DNA from: JAJVHZ01 sp041395385
Lineage (GTDB): Bacteria; Pseudomonadota; Gammaproteobacteria; JAJPIJ01
Length of the DNA stretch: 64,000 nt
Direction: 5' to 3'
Assembly (NCBI GenBank): GCA_041395385.1
Contig: JAWLAN010000022.1
Span: 29,470-93,469, forward strand
The translations under genes and the position numbers were made by a program. Within the stretch, counting starts at the first letter, position 1. Every line of letters begins with the position of its first letter. Below the pieces are notes generated by a model. That model searched no databases. It was not told the DNA's origin and saw only the letters and a list, made by a program, of their open reading frames with translations. Positions 28,483 through 37,869 of this stretch are shown piece after piece.

Positions 28483-28929
28483 TTATGCGCCGATGTCCTC
28501 GGCCCAGAGCGATGGATGGTTTTCCACAAACTCGCGCATGAGCTTGATGCAGGCCGCGTCCTGGATGACCTCGATCCGAACGCCTCGGCTGGCGAGCCAC
28601 CGTTCCTCGCCCATGAAGGAGTGATTTTCGCCGACCACGACTCGTGGGATGCCGTAGAGCAAAACAGCGCCGCTGCACATGGCGCACGGTGAAAGGGTCG
28701 TGTAAAGGGTGCACTCACGGTAGAACGCGGCGGACTGGCGTCCCGCATTCTCAAGCGCATCCATTTCGCCGTGGAGGATGACGCTGCCCTTCTGGACGCG
28801 ACGGTTGTGACCGCGGCCGACGATGGCGCCGGCATGCACGAGGACGGAGCCGATGGGGATGCCACCCTCGGACAGGCCTCGCCCGGCCTCTTCGATCGCT
28901 GCACGCAGGAACGGATCCATGGTGTTCAT
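28483..28929 (-). CDS. cytosine deaminase, yeast Fcy1 type
   Basis: A zinc-dependent deaminase of about 148 residues. HGEMDALEN carries the zinc His and the catalytic Glu, and TLSPCAMC carries the two zinc Cys. EEAGRGLSEGGIPIGSVLV, GRGHNRRVQKGS, YGIPRVVVGEN and the C-terminal W-x-E-D-I-G end closely follow yeast cytosine deaminase, rather than E. coli CodA, which is unrelated. It should convert cytosine to uracil; related enzymes act on guanine. I chose the Met at 28929, which has a GGGG run upstream; the frame also allows 28956 and 28920. Isolated gene in a less GC-rich stretch, possibly acquired. Confidence 0.82.
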   Translation of the reverse strand: MNTMDPFLRAAIEEAGRGLSEGGIPIGSVLVHAGAIVGRGHNRRVQKGSVILHGEMDALENAGRQSAAFYRECTLYTTLSPCAMCSGAVLLYGIPRVVVGENHSFMGEERWLASRGVRIEVIQDAACIKLMREFVENHPSLWAEDIGA

Positions 28930-28956
28930 CCCCAAGTCTGGCAAACCAATGTGCAT

Positions 28957-29739
28957 AATCCGTGTGAATGCTGGCCCGTACGGGCGGCTCTTTGCCCTAT
29001 CCCAGCATAGTGTCCGAGGTCGCTATCCAGCCTGCAACTGACGCACCGGCCTCCGATAGTTTCAGCCTCGGGGAATGGCCGCCCTGTCTGCCATTAGCCC
29101 GCAGCGCCAGCCAAATCCGCGTCTCTTGTTCCGTGAAGACATCCCCTCCGATTGTCGGCGGTCGCGCTCTCACCGCTATTTCACTTTTAGTAAGGTAGTT
29201 ACCCGGACTGACCTTTGATTGACCTCGATCAGCTGACGCTGCCTTTGCCGTTGTCCTGGGCAATTCATGGCTCACCTCTGGCTATGCAGGGATGAACCGG
29301 GAGGCGAGTCTACTATTCGGGAGCACTGAGCCATATCTTATCCGGCCGCCGGGATTACTCTCGTCTCAGCCATGATCGTCGCGACTGTAACGATTGCCCG
29401 GGCAGAGATGTATCCCCGCGATCGCCGTCCCAATCGATGCCCGGCAGAGCGATGGATGACGGCCCGTGGCCTCATCACTCTATAAGTTCTGACACGCTGC
29501 ACGTATAAGCCGAACGATCTGAGCGCGAGCTTCATCAATGTTGGCTACCTTACACTGAGCAGCAGGGTATTCGGCGAACGAGCCGCACAGTGTTTCGGCA
29601 TTTGTCGGATCAAACACCCTGTCGCACCTGCTGATGTAGTCATTCGGCTCAAGCTGGATGGTTTTTTTTTACGAGGACCTTCCGGAAACTCCCCGATGGG
29701 CACGATGAGGTTATTGCGGTGGGTGCGGGGCTTTGAACG
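28957..29739. other. gene-poor stretch next to the integrase fragment
   Basis: Several short frames exist on both strands, but none has a ribosome site plus a recognisable fold. The composition is visibly less GC-rich, with a run of nine T at 29661-29669. It is probably the remains of an integrated element. Confidence 0.5.
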
Positions 29740-29988
29740 TTAGCGTGCCATCCGCGTCTCAATCGTCTGGTACCGATATTCAAGCTGCAACGCCAACGCC
29801 CGCCCGTGCCAGATCGCCCGGCGCAGTTCACGAGTTCTGAGGGAACGGATAATTTCGAGCTTGCCGACCGTGGGCCGGAGTGCCTCCGGGACGGCGCGGC
29901 GAAAGTAGTAGATACCGAAGCGATTGCGCTGCAGGTAGGAGGGCAGTTTCACGTCGCAGGCCTCTACGCGGCGGGTGCTTTGTAGCAC
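29740..29988 (-). pseudogene. truncated phage-type integrase (N-terminal fragment)
   Basis: 82 residues beginning at or after MLQSTRRVEACDVKLPSYL. The section LPSYLQRNRFGIYYFRRAVPE followed by EIIRSLRTRELRRAIWHGRALALQLE is the DUF6538-like N-terminal domain seen in many tyrosine site-specific recombinases. The core-binding and catalytic (R-H-R-Y) domains are missing and no continuation is visible downstream, so it is a remnant. It lies 92 bases from the 3' end of tRNA-Leu on the same strand, the usual place for an integrase next to its attachment site. Confidence 0.65.
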
Positions 29989-30080
29989 CGGCCTGTATCA
30001 CCCGCTAATCTACTCTCCTCGCCAGCCTCCAGATGTGGTAGGCTGACTTACTGATCAATGCGTTACGAGAGTGGGGAGGA

Positions 30081-30165
<85 letters not shown>

Positions 30166-30205
30166 GCGGAGTCGGGCAATTTATCCACCCCGGTACCCCT
30201 TGTCA

Positions 30206-32455
30206 ATGAGCCGAAAACGAAGCCATCGCTGGTCCGACGATCCCCACGCAGAGCGCGAGGCCGCCCGCTACGAGCGCCCGATACCCAGCCGGGAGTTCAT
30301 CCAGAAGTTTCTCGAGGACGCAGGCGTGCCGCGCGATGCCGAGCAGATCGCGCGCGGCCTGGGGGTGACCGAGGAAGACGACAAGCTCGCCCTGTCGCGC
30401 CGGCTCGACGCCATGGAGCGCGACGGGCAGCTGGTGCGCAACCGCCGCGGGGGCTACGGCCTGGTCGACAAGATGGACCTCATCCGCGGCCGCATCGTCG
30501 GTCATCCCGACGGGTTCGGATTCCTCATCCGCGACGAAGGCGGTGACGACGTGTTTCTCTCGGCGCGCGAGATGCGCTGCGCGCTGCATGGCGACCGCGC
30601 GCTGGTGCGCCTGCGCGGTCAGGATCGCCGCGGCCGCCCCGAGGGCGCGATCGTGGAGGTCTTCGAGCGCGCCAATCACCGCGTGGTCGGCCGGTACTTC
30701 TGCGAGGCGGGTGTCGGCTTCGTCGTGCCCGACAACAAGCGCATCGCGCAGGACGTCCTCATCCCCGCCGGCGAGGCGGGCAACGCCACCCACGGGCAGA
30801 TCGTGGTCGCCAAGATCATCGCCCAGCCGGATCGGCGCCGGCAGCCGCTCGGCCACATCAGCGAGGTGCTCGGCGAGCACATGGCCCCGGGCATGGAGGT
30901 CGACATCGCCATCCGCGCGTATGAGCTGCCGTGCGTGTGGCCGGAGGCCGTGGTCGAGGAGATCGACACGATCGTTCCGGAGGTGACCGCGGCCGACCGG
31001 CGCGGCCGGCTCGATCTGCGCGACACGCCGCTGGTGACCATCGACGGGGAGGACGCCCGCGACTTCGACGACGCGGTGTACTGCGAGCGGCACGGGCAGG
31101 GCTGGCGACTGCTGGTGGCGATCGCGGATGTCTCCCACTACGTCCGCCCGGGCGCGCCGCTCGACAAGGAGGCGCACAATCGCGGCACCTCCGTGTACTT
31201 CCCGGATCGCGTCATCCCGATGCTGCCGGAGCTGCTGTCGAACGGCCTGTGCTCGCTGAACCCGAGGGTGGATCGCCTGTGCATGGTGTGCGAGATGCAC
31301 TTCGACGCCGGGGGCTTGAAGAAGCGGCACGTCTTCCACAACGCGGTGATGAACTCCCACGCGCGGCTCACCTACACCGAGGTGGCCGCCGCGCTCATCG
31401 GCGGCGACCAGGCGGCGCGCGCGAAACACAAGACGCTGCTGCCGCACCTGGAGAATCTCTACGCGCTTTATCAGCTGCTGCGCAGGCAACGCGAGCAGCG
31501 CGGGGCGATCGATTTCGAGACCAGCGAGACGCGCATCCTCTACGGCCCGGACAAGAAGATCGAGCGTGTCGTGCCGCTGGTGCGCAACGAGGCGCACAAG
31601 CTCATCGAGGAGTGCATGATCGCCGCCAACATCTCCGCCGCCGAGTTCCTGCAGGAGCAGGAGGTGCCGGCCCTGTTCCGCGTGCACGAGAAGCCCTCGG
31701 CCGAGAAGATGGAGGACCTGCGCACCTTCCTCGCCGAGCTCGGGCTGCAGCTGCCGGGAGGCGAGGTCCCCAAAGCGAAGGACTTCGCGCGCCTGCTCGC
31801 GAAGATCGGGGGGCGCGAGGACACGCACCTCATCCAGACCGTGCTGCTGCGCAGCCTGCGGCTGGCCGTGTACGGGCCGGAGAACATCGGCCATTTCGGC
31901 CTGGCGCTGGAGTCCTACACGCACTTCACCTCGCCGATACGGCGCTACCCCGATCTGCTCGTGCACCGTGCGATACGCTCGCGCATCAACAGGGCCAAGG
32001 CGCACAAGTACCCTTACGACATCGCCGCGATGCAGACCCTGGGCGAGCACTGCTCGATGACCGAGCGCCGCGCCGACGAGGCCACGCGCGACGCGGTGGC
32101 GTGGCTGAAATGCGAATACATGATGGACAAGGTGGGCGAGGTCTACGACGGCATCATCTCCTCGGTGACCGGCTTCGGCCTGTTCGTCGAGCTGAAGGAC
32201 ATATACGTCGAAGGCCTGGTGCACATCACCTCGCTGCCCAACGACTACTACCACTTCGACGCCGTCGGCCACCGGCTGCGTGGCGAGCGCAGCGGGCGCG
32301 TGTACAGGCTCGGCTATCCCGTGCGCATCAAGGTCATGCGGGTGGATCTGGACGAGCGCAAGATCGATTTCGACCTCGTCGTGGAGGCCGAACCGCGCGC
32401 CCAGCCCGCCGCCGGGAAACCCGGCCCCGGGAAGAAAAAAAAGAAGCGCCGCTGA
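30206..32455 (+). CDS. rnr: ribonuclease R
   Basis: Processive 3'-5' exoribonuclease of the RNB family, 749 residues. An N-terminal helix-turn-helix region (about 25-85) and cold-shock domains come first. The RNB domain has the catalytic acidic cluster GEDARDFDDAVY, and YTHFTSPIRRYPDLLVHR follows. A C-terminal S1 domain (YDGIISSVTGFGLFVEL) and a Lys-rich tail (GPGKKKKKRR) complete it. I start at the ATG at 30206, which gives MSRKRSHRW. It has no strong ribosome site, and the longer frame would run through the tRNA. Next to rlmB, as usual. Confidence 0.96.
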   Translation: MSRKRSHRWSDDPHAEREAARYERPIPSREFIQKFLEDAGVPRDAEQIARGLGVTEEDDKLALSRRLDAMERDGQLVRNRRGGYGLVDKMDLIRGRIVGHPDGFGFLIRDEGGDDVFLSAREMRCALHGDRALVRLRGQDRRGRPEGAIVEVFERANHRVVGRYFCEAGVGFVVPDNKRIAQDVLIPAGEAGNATHGQIVVAKIIAQPDRRRQPLGHISEVLGEHMAPGMEVDIAIRAYELPCVWPEAVVEEIDTIVPEVTAADRRGRLDLRDTPLVTIDGEDARDFDDAVYCERHGQGWRLLVAIADVSHYVRPGAPLDKEAHNRGTSVYFPDRVIPMLPELLSNGLCSLNPRVDRLCMVCEMHFDAGGLKKRHVFHNAVMNSHARLTYTEVAAALIGGDQAARAKHKTLLPHLENLYALYQLLRRQREQRGAIDFETSETRILYGPDKKIERVVPLVRNEAHKLIEECMIAANISAAEFLQEQEVPALFRVHEKPSAEKMEDLRTFLAELGLQLPGGEVPKAKDFARLLAKIGGREDTHLIQTVLLRSLRLAVYGPENIGHFGLALESYTHFTSPIRRYPDLLVHRAIRSRINRAKAHKYPYDIAAMQTLGEHCSMTERRADEATRDAVAWLKCEYMMDKVGEVYDGIISSVTGFGLFVELKDIYVEGLVHITSLPNDYYHFDAVGHRLRGERSGRVYRLGYPVRIKVMRVDLDERKIDFDLVVEAEPRAQPAAGKPGPGKKKKKRR

Positions 32456-32503
32456 TCGCGTTTCCACCCGGATCGCGTTGTCGGGGCGGACGAAGATACT
32501 TTC

Positions 32504-33256
32504 ATGGCACGCAGCGAACTCATCTACGGCGTCCACGCCGTGCGGGCCCTCATCGAGCGCGCGCCCGATGCGGTGCTGGAGCTCTGGGTGCTGTCCGGTT
32601 CGCACAATCCGGCGCACGCACCCATCCTCACCGCCGCCTCCCGGCACCGCATACACCCGCAACCCGCGCCGCGCGCAACCCTGGACAAGCTCACGGGCGG
32701 CGGGCGCCACCAGGGCGTGGTGGCGCGCTGCCGGCCGCGCGAGGAGCAGCCGGCCGTGGATCTGCCGGCGCTGCTGGAGCGCGACCTGCGCGAGGCCCTC
32801 TTCCTCGTGCTCGACGGCGTGGAGGACCCTCACAACCTCGGGGCCTGCCTGCGGGTCGCGGACGCCGCCGGCGTCTGGGCCGTCATCCGGCCGCAGCACC
32901 GGGGCACCGGACTCACGGCCGCCGCCGCGAAGGTGGCCAGCGGCGCGGCCGAGACCGTGCCGCTCATCGCCGTCAACAATCTCGCCCGGGCGCTGGCGGA
33001 GATGAAGGAGGCCGGTGTGTGGCTGATCGGCGCGGCGGCCGAGGCGGAGAAGACGCTATACGAGGTGGACCTCACCGGGCCGGTTGCGTGGGTGATGGGC
33101 GGGGAGGGCGAGGGTCTGCGGCGGCTCACGCGCGAGCATTGCGATGTGCTCGCCCGCATCCCGATGGCCGGGACCGTCGAGAGCCTCAACGTCTCGGTTT
33201 CCACCGGCATCTGCCTGTTCGAGACGCGGCGGCAGAGGCTGCGGCGCGGCAAGTGA
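32504..33256 (+). CDS. rlmB: 23S rRNA (guanosine-2'-O-)-methyltransferase RlmB
   Basis: SpoU/TrmH-type SPOUT methyltransferase that methylates the 2'-O of G2251 in 23S rRNA. It has 250 residues. The N-terminal L30e-like domain starts IYGVHAVRALIERAP and includes GGGRHQGVVAR. The C-terminal knot has DGVEDPHNLGACLRVADAAG, VMGGEGEGLRRL and the final IPMAGTVESLNVSVSTGICLFE. It begins 48 bases after rnr, its standard neighbour. Confidence 0.95.
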   Translation: MARSELIYGVHAVRALIERAPDAVLELWVLSGSHNPAHAPILTAASRHRIHPQPAPRATLDKLTGGGRHQGVVARCRPREEQPAVDLPALLERDLREALFLVLDGVEDPHNLGACLRVADAAGVWAVIRPQHRGTGLTAAAAKVASGAAETVPLIAVNNLARALAEMKEAGVWLIGAAAEAEKTLYEVDLTGPVAWVMGGEGEGLRRLTREHCDVLARIPMAGTVESLNVSVSTGICLFETRRQRLRRGK

Positions 33257-33429
33257 GGTCCGCGGCCCGAGGACGCGCGCCTCGACAACGCCCCTGAGGG
33301 GATCGGTCAGCGTCCGGTCGGCGCGTGGGCCGCGCGGCGATATGTCGAGGTGTCGACGGGCCGCCATTTCTTGGTGGGCCGATGTTGTGTCAGGATGGGC
33401 CGGCCCCGGCACCCATACACGAGGATCCC

Positions 33430-34362
33430 ATGCGCATCGCAAACAACACCACCGAACTCATCGGCAACACCCCACTCGTGCGACTCAACAGGATCTCCGC
33501 CGGCATCGACGCCGAGATCGTCTGCAAGCTCGAGTATTTCAATCCGGCCCACAGCGTGAAGGATCGCATCGCCGTGTCCATGATCGACGCCCTCCAGGCG
33601 GCCGGCCGCATCAAGCCGGACACGATCATCCTCGAGCCGACCAGCGGCAACACCGGCATAGGGCTGGCGATGGTGTGCGCCGCGCGCGGAATCAAGTGCG
33701 CGTTCGTCATGCCGGAGACCATGAGCCGCGAGCGCAAGCTCATCCTGAAGGCGTACGGCGCGGAGCTGATCCTCACTCCCGGCCCGGAAGGCATGCCCGG
33801 GGCGATCAAGCGTTGCGAGGAGATGGCGGCGGCCGATCCGCGCTACGTCATCGCGCAGCAGTTCGAGAATCCCGCCAACGTGCAGATCCACCGCGAAACG
33901 ACGGCGGAGGAGGTCTGGCGCGACACCGACGGCAAGGTCGACATCTTCGTCTCCGGCATAGGCACCGGCGGAACGATTACCGGTGTGGGCGAGGTGCTCA
34001 AGGCGCGCAAACCCGGCGTTCAGATCGTGGCGGTGGAGCCGGACGCGAGCCCCGTGCTCTCCGGCGGACAGCGCGGGCCGCACCCCATCCAGGGCATCGG
34101 CGCCGGCTTCGTCCCGAAGATCCTCAACACGTCGATCTACGACGAGATCGTGCGCGTGAAGAACGACGACGCGCTCGACGTCGCGCGGCGCATGGCGACC
34201 GAGGAGGGACTGCTGGTCGGCATCTCCTCGGGCGCGGCCACCTGGGCCGCCATGCAGGTGGCCGCGCGGCCGCAGAACAGGGGCAAGCTGGTGGTGGTGG
34301 TCATCCCCTCGTTCGGCGAACGTTACCTCTCGACCGTGCTGTACGGTCATCTCGAGGTCTGA
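33430..34362 (+). CDS. cysK: cysteine synthase (O-acetylserine sulfhydrylase)
   Basis: PLP enzyme that makes cysteine from O-acetylserine and sulfide. It has 310 residues. The PLP lysine is in NPAHSVKDR (about residue 41). The substrate loop TSGNTG, phosphate loop GIGTGGTITG, GAGFVPKIL and the SSGAA site are present. This matches the CysK A-type more than CysM. I chose the ATG at 33430, with GAGGA upstream. The next gene is a C-S lyase, so the pair links cysteine synthesis and thiol metabolism. Confidence 0.94.
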   Translation: MRIANNTTELIGNTPLVRLNRISAGIDAEIVCKLEYFNPAHSVKDRIAVSMIDALQAAGRIKPDTIILEPTSGNTGIGLAMVCAARGIKCAFVMPETMSRERKLILKAYGAELILTPGPEGMPGAIKRCEEMAAADPRYVIAQQFENPANVQIHRETTAEEVWRDTDGKVDIFVSGIGTGGTITGVGEVLKARKPGVQIVAVEPDASPVLSGGQRGPHPIQGIGAGFVPKILNTSIYDEIVRVKNDDALDVARRMATEEGLLVGISSGAATWAAMQVAARPQNRGKLVVVVIPSFGERYLSTVLYGHLEV

Positions 34363-34471
34363 GGGAGGCAGGCGGGCCGAAAACGTCGGCGTCGCGTGGC
34401 GGGGCGCCGGATCTCCAATGACGGGGGGCGGGGCATCCCGCCGAGATCGGCGCGGAACCCGGGCGGCATGC

Positions 34472-35620
34472 ATGAGCGCGGAATTCGACTTCGACCATCC
34501 ACCGGATCGCCGCGGCACCGACAGCCGCAAGTGGGCGAGGTACGGCGGCCGCGATGTGCTGCCGCTGTGGGTGGCGGACATGGACTTCGCCTCGCCGCCC
34601 TGCGTGATCGAGGCCTTGCACGCGCGCGTCGATCACGGCGTATTCGGCTACGGCGACCCGCCCGCGTCGCTGAGCGAGGCGGTCGTCGGTGCGCTCGCGG
34701 AGGATTTTCAGTGGGACGTCCGCCCGGAATGGCTGGTGTGGCTGCCCGGCCTCGTGCCGGGCCTGAACGCCGCCTGCCGCGCCGTCGGTGCAGGCGGCGA
34801 TGCGGTGCTGACCGCGGTGCCGATCTATCCGCCGTTCCTGACGGCGCCATTTTTCTCCGACCGCGCCTGCATCCGCGTCCCGCTGGCGCTGAGCGGTGAT
34901 CGCTGGCACTGGGATGTGGACGCGCTGCGCGCCGCCATCACGCCTCGCACGCGCCTGCTCATGCTCTGCAGTCCGCACAACCCGGTCGGCCGCGCCTGGT
35001 CGCGCGAGGAGCTGCTCGCGGTGGCGCGGATTGCCGAGGAGCGCGATCTCGTGGTCTGCTCGGATGAGATCCACGCCGACCTGATCCTTGCCCCGGGGCG
35101 CCGGCACATCCCGTTCGCCAGTCTCGACCCGGCGCTCGCCGAGCGCACCATCACGCTGATGGCGCCGTCGAAAACCTACAACATCCCGGGCCTGGGCTGT
35201 TCGTTCGCGATCGTGTCCAATGCCGGCCTGCGCCGCCAGTTGCGCCACGCGCTGCGCGGCATCGTGCCCGACGTGAACGTGCTGGGATTCGCGGCCACGG
35301 AGGCGGCCTACCGGCACGGCGGGGCGTGGCGGCGCGCATTGCGCGAGTATCTGCGGGGAAACGCCGCGTTGGTCCACGAGCAGATCAACGACACACCCGG
35401 CCTGTCGACGACGCCGGTGGAGGCGACCTACCTCGCCTGGGTGGATGCGCGCGGCCTGGGCCATGCCGATCCGCATGCTCACTTCGAACGCGCCGGCGTC
35501 GGCCTGTCCAGGGGAGAGGATTTCGGAGCCCCGGGATACGTCCGCATCAACTTCGGCTGTTCGCGGGCGCTGCTGCGCGAGGCGTTGAGCCGGATCCGGC
35601 GCGCCGCCGCAGAGTCATGA
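34472..35620 (+). CDS. PatB/MalY-type cystathionine beta-lyase (PLP aminotransferase fold)
   Basis: Fold-type I PLP enzyme of 382 residues. It starts with FDFDHPPDRRGTDSRKW and LPLWVADMDFASPP, the usual MalY/PatB opening. The PLP motif SPHNPVGRAW, SDEIHADLI and the lysine in APSKTYNIPGL are present. The family cleaves C-S bonds of cystathionine or cysteine conjugates. The frame extends upstream to 34418, but the Met at 34472 gives the family N-terminus. Its stop overlaps the start of the MATE gene (ATGA). Confidence 0.9.
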   Translation: MSAEFDFDHPPDRRGTDSRKWARYGGRDVLPLWVADMDFASPPCVIEALHARVDHGVFGYGDPPASLSEAVVGALAEDFQWDVRPEWLVWLPGLVPGLNAACRAVGAGGDAVLTAVPIYPPFLTAPFFSDRACIRVPLALSGDRWHWDVDALRAAITPRTRLLMLCSPHNPVGRAWSREELLAVARIAEERDLVVCSDEIHADLILAPGRRHIPFASLDPALAERTITLMAPSKTYNIPGLGCSFAIVSNAGLRRQLRHALRGIVPDVNVLGFAATEAAYRHGGAWRRALREYLRGNAALVHEQINDTPGLSTTPVEATYLAWVDARGLGHADPHAHFERAGVGLSRGEDFGAPGYVRINFGCSRALLREALSRIRRAAAES

Positions 35621-36993
35621 CGGCGGCAGCGGCGCAGCCCCTGCCGACGCCGGGCAGGGACTGGCGAGAGCTGCTGCAACTGGCCTGGCCGATGCTCATC
35701 GGCCAGCTTGCGCAGATCGGCATGGGCGTGGTCGACACCGTCATGGCCGGGGCGGTCGGGCGGACCGACCTCGCCGCCGTGGCGGTGGGGTTCAGCATGT
35801 GGATCCCCGTCTACGTCATGTGCCTCGGAGTGCTGAGCGCGGTGACGGCCACGGTCGCCCGCGCCGAAGGCGCGAAGGATCGCGCGGCCCTCGCGGCCTC
35901 CGTGCAGCAGGGCCTGTGGCTGGCCGGCATGCTGGCGGCCATCGCCTTGACGCTGATGCTGCGCGGCGACCGCCTGCTGGCGTTCATGGACGTCGATCCG
36001 GGCGTGCGGCCGATGGCGGCGCTCTATCTCGACGGCATGGCGATCGGAACGCCGGCGATGATGCTTTTTCTCGTGCTGCGCGGGCTGAGCGAGGGCGGCG
36101 GCAGCAGCCGGCCGGTGATGGTCATCCAGGTGCTGGCCTTCCTCAGCAACATTCCGCTGAATTATCTCTTCATTTACGGCGAGCTCGGTCTGCCCGCCCT
36201 CGGTGGCGCGGGCTGCGGCTGGGCCAGCGGCTTCGTCATGTGGATCCAGCTCACCGCGCTGGCGGTGCTGACGCGCAGGCGCTGGCGGCCGCTGCTGCGT
36301 GGATTCGGTACCGTGGAGCCGCGGCGGCTGTGGTCGATGCTGCGGCTGGGCTTTCCGGTCGGCGCGGCGATGTTCGCCGAGACCAGCATCTTCGCGCTGG
36401 TCGCGCTGCTCATCGGGAGCCTCGGCGCCACGACGCTGGCGGCGCACCAGATCGCGCTGAACTTCAGCGCCCTGCTGTTCATGGTGCCGACCAGCCTCGG
36501 TCTCGCGCTGACCGTGAAGGTGGGCCATGCGCTGGGAGCCGGGGAACCCGCCCGTGCTCGCCGCTACGCCGCGCAGGGGGCCTGGAGTGCGGTGATCTTC
36601 GCCAGCTGCAGCGCCTTTGCCCTGCTGGTCTTTCCCCATCGGATCGTCTCGCTCTACACCGCCGACGAGGCGGTGCGTCAGCTGGCGGTGAGCATCCTGG
36701 CGTACTCGGCCGCCTTCCAGCTCTCCGACGGCCTGCAGGTGACGGCCGCGGGCAGCCTGCGCGGCTACCACGACACGCGCATGACCATGGTCATCACGCT
36801 GCTGGCCTACTGGGGCGTGGGGATGCCGATGGGCTACGCCCTCGGGCTCACCGACTGGCTGGGGCCGCGGCAGGGCGTGTTGGGCCTGTGGACCGGGCTG
36901 GTCGCCGGCCTCACGGTCGCGGCCCTGCTCCTGAATGCGCGGCTGGTGAGGACGGCCAACCGGCACCTGCGCGAGCGCCCGACGGCTGTCTGA
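35617..36993 (+). CDS. MATE-family multidrug efflux transporter (NorM-like)
   Basis: Twelve-helix inner-membrane antiporter of 458 residues. It opens with LAWPMLIGQLAQIGMGVVDTVMAG, the family signature in helix 1, and the second half begins near FPVGAAMFAETSIFALVALLIG. Usually exports cationic drugs in exchange for Na+ or H+. Translationally coupled to the C-S lyase through a four-base overlap, which may mean it exports a related sulfur compound; that is a guess from position. Confidence 0.92.
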   Translation: MTAAAAQPLPTPGRDWRELLQLAWPMLIGQLAQIGMGVVDTVMAGAVGRTDLAAVAVGFSMWIPVYVMCLGVLSAVTATVARAEGAKDRAALAASVQQGLWLAGMLAAIALTLMLRGDRLLAFMDVDPGVRPMAALYLDGMAIGTPAMMLFLVLRGLSEGGGSSRPVMVIQVLAFLSNIPLNYLFIYGELGLPALGGAGCGWASGFVMWIQLTALAVLTRRRWRPLLRGFGTVEPRRLWSMLRLGFPVGAAMFAETSIFALVALLIGSLGATTLAAHQIALNFSALLFMVPTSLGLALTVKVGHALGAGEPARARRYAAQGAWSAVIFASCSAFALLVFPHRIVSLYTADEAVRQLAVSILAYSAAFQLSDGLQVTAAGSLRGYHDTRMTMVITLLAYWGVGMPMGYALGLTDWLGPRQGVLGLWTGLVAGLTVAALLLNARLVRTANRHLRERPTAV

Positions 36994-37044
36994 CGGCCGA
37001 ATAAGGTCATGATCGGCCTTCGATTATCCGCGATCGGCCGTCTG

Positions 37045-37073
37045 TTGCCTGATTCCGGATGCTGAACTAAACT
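37045..37073 (+). promoter_or_regulatory. promoter of the rpsF operon
   Basis: TTGCCT at 37045-37050 and TAAACT at 37068-37073 with 17 bases between fit sigma70. The expected transcript has a leader of about 100 bases before rpsF. The GC-rich part of that leader (CACCGCCGGATGACGCCGGT, 37128-37147) can fold and is where an S6:S18 autoregulatory site would be expected; I cannot confirm the motif. Confidence 0.5.
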
Positions 37074-37177
37074 ACGCGCCCCTCCGGGAGTCCGGCCAGC
37101 GGCCGCCTCACCGGAGCATCCTTGCCTCACCGCCGGATGACGCCGGTCGGGAGGCTGCCAACCCGAAAGGAAAATAC

Positions 37178-37594
37178 ATGCGTCATTACGAGATCGTCAT
37201 CATGATCCATCCGGATCAGAGCGAGCAGGTGCCCGCCATGCTCGAACGCTACAAGGGCATCGTCTCCGCCAGCGGCGGTGCCGTGCACCGTCTCGAGGAC
37301 TGGGGACGCCGCCAGCTCGCCTATCCCATCGCCAAGGTTCACAAGGCCCATTACGTGCTGCTCAACATCGAGTGCACGCAGCAGGCCCTGACCGAGCTGG
37401 CGAACGCCTTCCGGTTCAACGATGCGGTCATCCGCAATCTCGTCGTCGCGCGCGACGAGGCCGTCACCGAGCCCTCGCCGCTGGCGAAGGCGCGCGAGGC
37501 CGAGGAAGAGCGATACACGCCGCGCCGCGGCGAGTCGGGCGCCGCCGAGGCGGAAGAAGTGACTGAAGTGGAATCCAGCGAGGCCGAAGCATGA
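37178..37594 (+). CDS. rpsF: 30S ribosomal protein S6
   Basis: 138 residues starting MRHYEIVIMIHPDQSEQVPAML, typical bS6, with GGAVHRLEDWGRRQLAYPI and the AHYVLLNIE strand. The C-terminal acidic extension (EAEEVTEVESSEAEA) corresponds to the glutamylated tail region in E. coli. The ribosome site AAAGGAAAA is just upstream. Its stop overlaps the rpsR start. Confidence 0.98.
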   Translation: MRHYEIVIMIHPDQSEQVPAMLERYKGIVSASGGAVHRLEDWGRRQLAYPIAKVHKAHYVLLNIECTQQALTELANAFRFNDAVIRNLVVARDEAVTEPSPLAKAREAEEERYTPRRGESGAAEAEEVTEVESSEAEA

Positions 37595-37842
37595 GCATGA
37601 GACCCCGGGAAAAACCGGCGGCGCGTTTCTTCCGTCGGAAGCGTTTTTGCAAGTTCACGGCGGAGGGGGTCAAGGAGATCGACTACAAGGACATCGCCAC
37701 CCTCAAGCAATACATCTCCGAGAACGGCAAGATCGTTCCGGCGCGTATCTCAGGGACCAAGACCCGCTATCAGCGTCAGTTGGCGACGGCGATCAAGCGC
37801 GCGCGATTCCTCGCGTTGCTGCCGTACTGCGACTCGCACTAG
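37591..37842 (+). CDS. rpsR: 30S ribosomal protein S18
   Basis: 83 residues with RFFRRKRFCKFT, IDYKDIATLKQYISENGKI and the RRQLATAIKRARFLALLPY-like end (here YQRQLATAIKRARFLALLPY) that binds 16S rRNA together with S6. The ATGA overlap with rpsF keeps the two proteins in equal amounts. priB, found between them in enterobacteria, is absent. Confidence 0.98.
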   Translation: MSMRPREKPAARFFRRKRFCKFTAEGVKEIDYKDIATLKQYISENGKIVPARISGTKTRYQRQLATAIKRARFLALLPYCDSH

Positions 37843-37869
37843 CCTCACGCTCTACACGGCGGAACTCGC

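Noticed and set aside
28997..29275. Minus-strand frame of 92 codons in the less GC-rich stretch
   Set aside because: No ribosome site, no hydrophobic core pattern and no recognisable family.
29338..29538. Minus-strand frame of 66 codons starting MMKLALRSFG
   Set aside because: Basic, low-complexity translation without a ribosome site; more likely chance.
29661..29669. Run of nine T as a terminator
   Set aside because: No stable GC-rich hairpin lies directly before it.
30203..32899. Very long minus-strand frame (898 codons) opposite rnr
   Set aside because: Shadow of rnr and rlmB in GC-rich DNA; composition rich in His, Arg, Ala and Val without motifs.
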